10,135 bases of DNA from Chloroflexia bacterium. GTDB taxonomy: Bacteria > Chloroflexota > Chloroflexia > Thermomicrobiales > CFX8. Below the pieces are notes generated by a model. That model was not told where the DNA came from, made no database searches, and worked only from the letters and a program-made list of their open reading frames with translations. Location: the NCBI GenBank assembly GCA_013696045.1, contig JACCZH010000485.1:1-10135 (forward strand). Direction: 5' to 3'. Positions 7,171 through 10,135 of this stretch are shown here, piece by piece. Numbering within the stretch: position 1 is the stretch's first letter; the number at the start of each line of letters is the position of its first letter. The position numbers and the translations under genes are program-made.

Positions 7171-7554
7171 GTGGTTCAAATTGCGGAACAGGCCGTCGCA
7201 ACGTTGGCTGTGCACAATACTACGCGTGCTACCACCATCTCATCAAACGCTGAAGAGGCGCGGACATTCTGGGCTCGCGGGCGCGGGTTGATGCTGCAGG
7301 GATCATTTCCGCATGGTGCGGCGCTGGTGATTAATCCATGCAGCTCGATTCATATGTTCTTCATGCGTTTTCCTATTGATGTGTTGTACCTCGACAGTCA
7401 CGACCGAGTGGTGCGTGTCCAGTATGGGATCAAACCGTGGCGAACCGGACCGCTCTGGACCCGGGGCGCGAAGTATGTCATCGAGCTGCCGGTTGGCACG
7501 CTGGAGCGTACTCTGACCGATGTGGGCGATCAGATCAGTCTCGTTCGCTCCTAA
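7171..7554 (+). CDS. DUF192 family protein
   Basis: A 127-residue protein whose GTG start directly follows the TAA of tadC, with zero spacing, so translation by re-initiation is likely; no independent ribosome-binding site is evident beyond G-rich tadC codons. The family is recognised from RGRGLMLQGSFPHGAALVIN (36-55), then SSIHMFFMRFPIDVLYLDSH (58-77) and ELPVGTLERTLTDVGDQ (105-121). These match the DUF192 pattern of a MMGR-like motif, an F/H-x-F-x-M-x-x-x-I-D-x-L-Y core and a C-terminal G-D-x-I element. The biochemical role of the family is not established. Many DUF192 proteins carry a signal peptide; this one has none visible and should be cytoplasmic. The tight linkage suggests a role in, or at least co-expression with, the Tad machine, but function is not known. 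Confidence 0.85.
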   Translation: MVQIAEQAVATLAVHNTTRATTISSNAEEARTFWARGRGLMLQGSFPHGAALVINPCSSIHMFFMRFPIDVLYLDSHDRVVRVQYGIKPWRTGPLWTRGAKYVIELPVGTLERTLTDVGDQISLVRS

Positions 7555-7590
7555 TTTATTCCCATCTGGTTGCAAATCAGATCACGCGGA

Positions 7591-7618
7591 TTGACAGTCC
7601 GGCCGAAGCTGGTATTGT
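7591..7618 (+). promoter_or_regulatory. Candidate sigma70 promoter for comF
   Basis: A perfect -35 box TTGACA (7591-7596) is followed after 16 bp by TATTGT (7613-7618), 4/6 to the -10 consensus. Transcription would begin near 7625 and leave a leader of about 45 nt before the GTG at 7672. It sits in the 117-bp stretch between the DUF192 stop and that GTG, which otherwise looks empty. The promoter also argues against the upstream TTG start at 7570, since the -35 box would then be inside the gene. Confidence 0.45.
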
Positions 7619-7671
7619 CGGCTGTGGAGATTCCATATACGGCAATCGCGCGGAAGGATGTCGGTGCAAAC

Positions 7672-8376
7672 GTGCCTGCTTTAAACTGGCGCCGGCGTTT
7701 GATTGGGGCAGGCGCCAGGCTGTTGCTACCCGAGGTCTGCGCAGGCTGCGGGCTATCCGGGAATTGGATTTGCAAGGAGTGCGCCGAGACGGTCCGGATT
7801 GCGGACCAGTCTCAAGCCTGCCGGCGTTGCGGGCATCCTGCTGGGGGTGGGCTGGCCGCGTGCCCTCGATGTCGCGACTGGATTGATGCCGCCTTTGAGG
7901 TGCGGAGTGTCTATGAATTTTCCGGGGTGCTCCGGGATTCTATTCTCAGAATGAAGTATCGTGGCGAATACGCGCGCGCCGAGTGGCACGGGGCCACGAT
8001 GGCTCGACTCGTTTCGGATCTGGGCTGGAATCCGGAGCTTCTCGTTCCAGTGCCATTGCACCCGAACCGGCTACGCCAGCGAGGCTATAACCAATCCCAG
8101 AAACTTGCCGAAGCAGCCGGCAATGCGCTCAACATTAGAGTTGTGCCGGGCCTGCGGCGCATCCGCGATACTCCACAGCAGACAACGCTCGGCGTGGATG
8201 AGCGCCGGCTCAATGTTGCCGGCGCGTTCAGTCCAACGATGTCGTTTGCCGGTATGCGTGTCGTGCTCGTTGACGACGTGGCGACCACTCGCGCGACACT
8301 CCTGGAGTGTGCGGTTGCCTGTCGGGAATCTGGCGCCGCATCAGTGCGGGCCGTCACGCTGGCAACCGACGTGTGA
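7672..8376 (+). CDS. comF: ComF family phosphoribosyltransferase-like protein
   Basis: About 234 residues from the GTG at 7672. ComF proteins are cytoplasmic, carry N-terminal zinc-finger cysteines and a type I phosphoribosyltransferase fold, and are needed for natural transformation in several bacteria. Seen here: four CxxC pairs, at residues 23/26 (CAGC), 34/37 (CKEC), 50/53 (CRRC) and 64/67 (CPRC); the conserved PVPLHPNRLRQRGYNQSQ region (about 126-143); and the PRPP-binding motif VVLVDDVATTRAT (197-209) with D201/D202. The usual form is VDDVxTTGxT; here Arg replaces Gly. The reading frame opens further upstream (TTG at 7570), but that start lacks a Shine-Dalgarno and would add 34 residues not expected in the family. 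GTG 7672 has GGAAGGA at 7652-7658, though 13 nt away, and gives a normal-length protein. The end at 8376 is firm; the start is moderate. Confidence 0.87.
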   Translation: MPALNWRRRLIGAGARLLLPEVCAGCGLSGNWICKECAETVRIADQSQACRRCGHPAGGGLAACPRCRDWIDAAFEVRSVYEFSGVLRDSILRMKYRGEYARAEWHGATMARLVSDLGWNPELLVPVPLHPNRLRQRGYNQSQKLAEAAGNALNIRVVPGLRRIRDTPQQTTLGVDERRLNVAGAFSPTMSFAGMRVVLVDDVATTRATLLECAVACRESGAASVRAVTLATDV

Positions 8377-8383
8377 GCTAGCG

Positions 8384-8482
8384 TTACTTATGCAGATGGT
8401 GATAGGCGACGTACAGCCCGATCAGTGCCAGGCCGGCAATAACGAGCGCGAAGACTGCGGCTGCCGTTGGAACTATTTCCAT
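8384..8482 (-). CDS. Small hydrophobic membrane peptide (32 aa), hypothetical
   Basis: ATG at 8482 on the minus strand opens a 32-codon frame ending in TAA at 8384. Its first ten bases (ATGGAAATAG) contain the dxr stop codon TAG in the overlapping frame, giving a 10-nt overlap that would fit translational coupling. The peptide is one likely transmembrane helix: residues 4-27 are almost wholly Ala, Val, Leu, Ile, Gly and Phe, with acidic E2 near the start and a short histidine-rich tail HHLHK (28-32). No family was recognised. In many bacteria the gene after dxr is the membrane metalloprotease rseP, but no HExxH is present here, so a link to RseP is not supported. The ORF could be chance, yet a stop-free, uniformly hydrophobic helix filling exactly the space between two convergent genes is suggestive. 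Confidence 0.5.
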   Translation of the reverse strand: MEIVPTAAAVFALVIAGLALIGLYVAYHHLHK

Positions 8483-9645
8483 TGAGACGATCGCTCTTCG
8501 ACAAGCTGGCGCGCGTATTGCTCGGCCCAGGTATCGGCTTCACGAACCGCCGCGAGTGTAAGTGGACCACTCGATGGCGTATGGGCGTCGAGAGATTCCT
8601 GGACGAGCCGTGATATCCCCAGAAATGAGAGCCGTCCAGCCAGGAAGGCTTCGACAGCGACACTGTCAGCCGCAGAGAGCACGGTTGGGTAGGTTGATCC
8701 CTGCGCGGCAGCGTCGCGCGCAATCGTCAATAAGGGAAACGCTTCAAGGTTGGGCTCCTCGAATGTCAACTCGCCAATTGTCACCAGATTGATTGGCTTG
8801 CCTGGTCCGAGGACACGATCGGGAAATGTGAGCGCGTATTGAATCGGCACCCGCATGTCGTGGCTGGCGATCTGGGCAATCAACGATCCGTCGTGAAGCT
8901 CCACCATGGAGTGCACGATCGACTGCGGGTGCACGACAACGCTGATGGCGTCGAGAGGGCAATCAAAAAGCCAGCGGGCCTCTATGATTTCAAGACCCTT
9001 GTTCATCAGCGTTGCGGAATCGATGGTGATCTTGTCACCCATGTTCCAGTTGGGATGCTTCAGAGCGTCCGCAGGTCTGACGGTCGACAACTGCTCTGAG
9101 GTCCAGCCCCGGAAAGGGCCGCCTGATGCAGTTATGATGAGCCGTCGGACCCGCTCTGGGTCGAACCGATCGCTCCCGAGGCACTGCCATAGGGCTGAGT
9201 GCTCGCTGTCAACTGTGCGCAAGATGCCGGTGCTGGTCCGCGCTTCGCGCATGACAATCTCTCCGGCAGCGACGATCGTCTCCTTGTTGGCTAGCGCCAC
9301 GATCTTGCCGGCACGCAGCGCCTGGATTGTCGGCTCGATGGCGGTGTGCCCGGTGGTAGCGACGACGATGATATCGGCGTCATCCAGGGTTGCGAGATGG
9401 GTGAGCGCCTCTGGATTATCAATCTGTTCGACGCCGGTTAATCGGGTTCCTCCGGTTGCAAGGTGCGCATAGCTTGGTTGGAAAGTGTCAATCTGCTGTT
9501 GGAGGAGTCGCTGGTTCGTGGCCGCGGCGAGACCGACCAGGCGGAATCGATCGGGAAGGGCCGCGACAACGTCGAGCGCGCTGCCACCAACTGATCCGGT
9601 TGAGCCCAGGATGACCACACCTTGTTGCCTGGCTGCATTGCTCAT
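8473..9645 (-). CDS. dxr: 1-deoxy-D-xylulose-5-phosphate reductoisomerase
   Basis: A cytoplasmic, NADPH- and divalent-metal-dependent enzyme that converts DXP to 2-C-methyl-D-erythritol 4-phosphate, the committed step of the MEP isoprenoid pathway and the target of fosmidomycin. From ATG 9645 it has 390 residues, the normal length. Seen: NADPH-binding GSTGSVG (14-20), ANKET (119-123), metal ligands D146 and E148 (VDSEHSAL), substrate-loop SGGPF (174-178), HPNWNMG (197-203), and MNKGLE (214-219) carrying N215, K216 and the third metal ligand E219. All catalytic residues known from the E. coli enzyme have counterparts. The frame also has ATGs at 9654 and 9663. I chose 9645 because its ATG forms an ATGA overlap with the cdsA stop and leaves the usual short lead-in before the GSTGSVG loop. 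Its 3' end overlaps the 32-aa ORF by 10 nt. Confidence 0.97.
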   Translation of the reverse strand: MSNAARQQGVVILGSTGSVGGSALDVVAALPDRFRLVGLAAATNQRLLQQQIDTFQPSYAHLATGGTRLTGVEQIDNPEALTHLATLDDADIIVVATTGHTAIEPTIQALRAGKIVALANKETIVAAGEIVMREARTSTGILRTVDSEHSALWQCLGSDRFDPERVRRLIITASGGPFRGWTSEQLSTVRPADALKHPNWNMGDKITIDSATLMNKGLEIIEARWLFDCPLDAISVVVHPQSIVHSMVELHDGSLIAQIASHDMRVPIQYALTFPDRVLGPGKPINLVTIGELTFEEPNLEAFPLLTIARDAAAQGSTYPTVLSAADSVAVEAFLAGRLSFLGISRLVQESLDAHTPSSGPLTLAAVREADTWAEQYARQLVEERSSQWK

Positions 9646-10135
9646 CCCGGCCATCCGAGCCATCCCAGTAGCTGCGCGAGATAGAAGGTGAGAGGGATGG
9701 TTACCAGCAGTGCATCGATGCGGTCCAACAGCCCCCCGTGCCCTGGCACGATGGCCCCCATATCTTTGATACCGATCTGACGCTTAATCATTGACTCGCA
9801 GAGATCGCCCACCATGGCCCCCACCGCAATAATAGCGCCTACGATAAACATCGCAGCCAAGGGGACGGGAACGCCAAACAGATAGCCTGCGAGCCCGCCA
9901 GTCAATGTGCCGGCCACCAACCCGGCCAACGCACCCTCTCGGGTTTTGCCGGGACTAACGTGCGGAAGAAGCTTGGTCTTGCCCCAGGTCCGGCCGTACA
10001 AATAGGCAAACACGTCAGTAAGCCAGGTAGTTGTCAACACTACCAGCAGCCAGGCTAGCCCCAGGGATGCGCCGCCGTCGCCGATCAATCCATCGGCGCT
10101 CTCAATCCAACCGGCATCAGATGGGCCTTGGAGAC
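9642..10135 (-). CDS. cdsA: Phosphatidate cytidylyltransferase, C-terminal part (partial, 5' end beyond right edge)
   Basis: The integral membrane enzyme that makes CDP-diacylglycerol from CTP and phosphatidic acid, the precursor of bacterial phospholipids. About 163 C-terminal residues are in the window; a full protein is usually near 270. The frame stays open to the right edge, so the TTG near 10088 is an internal leucine codon rather than the real start. The family signature is intact near the C-terminus: S-x-x-K-R (SMIKR), then I-K-D-M-G, then PGHGGLLDRID. Upstream lies TDVFAYLYGRTWGKTKL followed by SPGKTREG, the conserved D-x-x-A-Y-x-x-G-x-x-x-G-K and S-P-x-K-T-x-E-G blocks. Several hydrophobic helices separate these. 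Its TGA stop overlaps the dxr ATG (ATGA, 9642-9645), and the cdsA-dxr pairing is widespread in bacteria, so co-transcription is very likely. Confidence 0.95.
   Translation of the reverse strand, partial: LQGPSDAGWIESADGLIGDGGASLGLAWLLVVLTTTWLTDVFAYLYGRTWGKTKLLPHVSPGKTREGALAGLVAGTLTGGLAGYLFGVPVPLAAMFIVGAIIAVGAMVGDLCESMIKRQIGIKDMGAIVPGHGGLLDRIDALLVTIPLTFYLAQLLGWLGWPG

Noticed and set aside
7437..7886. A 149-codon plus-strand frame overlapping the end of the DUF192 gene and the start of comF
   Set aside because: It overlaps the zinc-finger part of comF in another frame and has no recognisable domain; it is a shadow frame.
8384..8482. The 32-aa ORF as a remnant of the RseP metalloprotease that often follows dxr
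   Set aside because: A hydrophobic N-terminus followed by histidines gives a faint resemblance, but no HExxH motif and no further homologous sequence are present.
8906..9472. A 188-codon plus-strand open frame antisense to dxr
   Set aside because: It lies wholly inside dxr, whose catalytic motifs are all intact. The Ser/Arg-rich product without domains is typical of an antisense shadow in GC-rich DNA.
9642..10088. cdsA taken as a complete 148-aa gene starting at TTG 10088
   Set aside because: The frame is open through the right edge of the window and the product lacks the N-terminal membrane part of CdsA, so the gene is cut by the window rather than short.

Overview
This looks like a chromosomal segment of a bacterium with moderately high GC (near 60% by eye). 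The gene set points to Chloroflexota, perhaps a Thermomicrobia-like lineage: a secretin-less Tad/Flp pilus block of actinobacterial/chloroflexal flavour, a response-regulator-fused CpaE, a family B DNA polymerase, and the MEP isoprenoid pathway. This placement is an inference from gene content, not a computed result.

Layout: positions 1-1241 (minus strand) hold the N-terminal 413 codons of a family B DNA polymerase that runs off the left edge. An intergenic space of about 180 bp separates it from a divergent plus-strand operon: cpaB (1421-2365), a receiver-cpaE fusion (2368-3639), cpaF/tadA (3688-5187), tadB (5227-6210), tadC (6250-7170) and a DUF192 gene (7171-7554) that starts on the base after the tadC stop. 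comF follows on the same strand (GTG at 7672, stop 8376), apparently with its own promoter at 7591-7618. Converging on it from the right is a minus-strand block: cdsA (3' part only, entering from the right edge), dxr (ATGA overlap with cdsA), and a 32-codon membrane-peptide ORF (8384-8482) overlapping the end of dxr by 10 nt.

How the genes work together: CpaB, CpaE, CpaF, TadB and TadC form the inner-membrane engine of a Tad pilus. CpaF is the ATPase, TadB and TadC the platform, CpaE the MinD-like localization factor and CpaB a membrane-anchored SAF-domain protein. The prepilin, prepilin peptidase, TadE/F pseudopilins and any secretin are absent from this window. ComF next to a Tad locus raises the possibility of pilus-linked DNA uptake. 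CdsA (CDP-diacylglycerol) and Dxr (isoprenoid precursor) form a conserved lipid-precursor cluster.

No tRNA, rRNA, CRISPR array, insertion sequence or convincing intrinsic terminator was seen. The most unusual items are the 32-aa overlapping membrane ORF, the DUF192 gene abutting tadC, the CpaE receiver with intact phosphorylation residues but a Lys-to-Arg change in its P-loop, and the long acidic, proline-rich insertion in CpaB.
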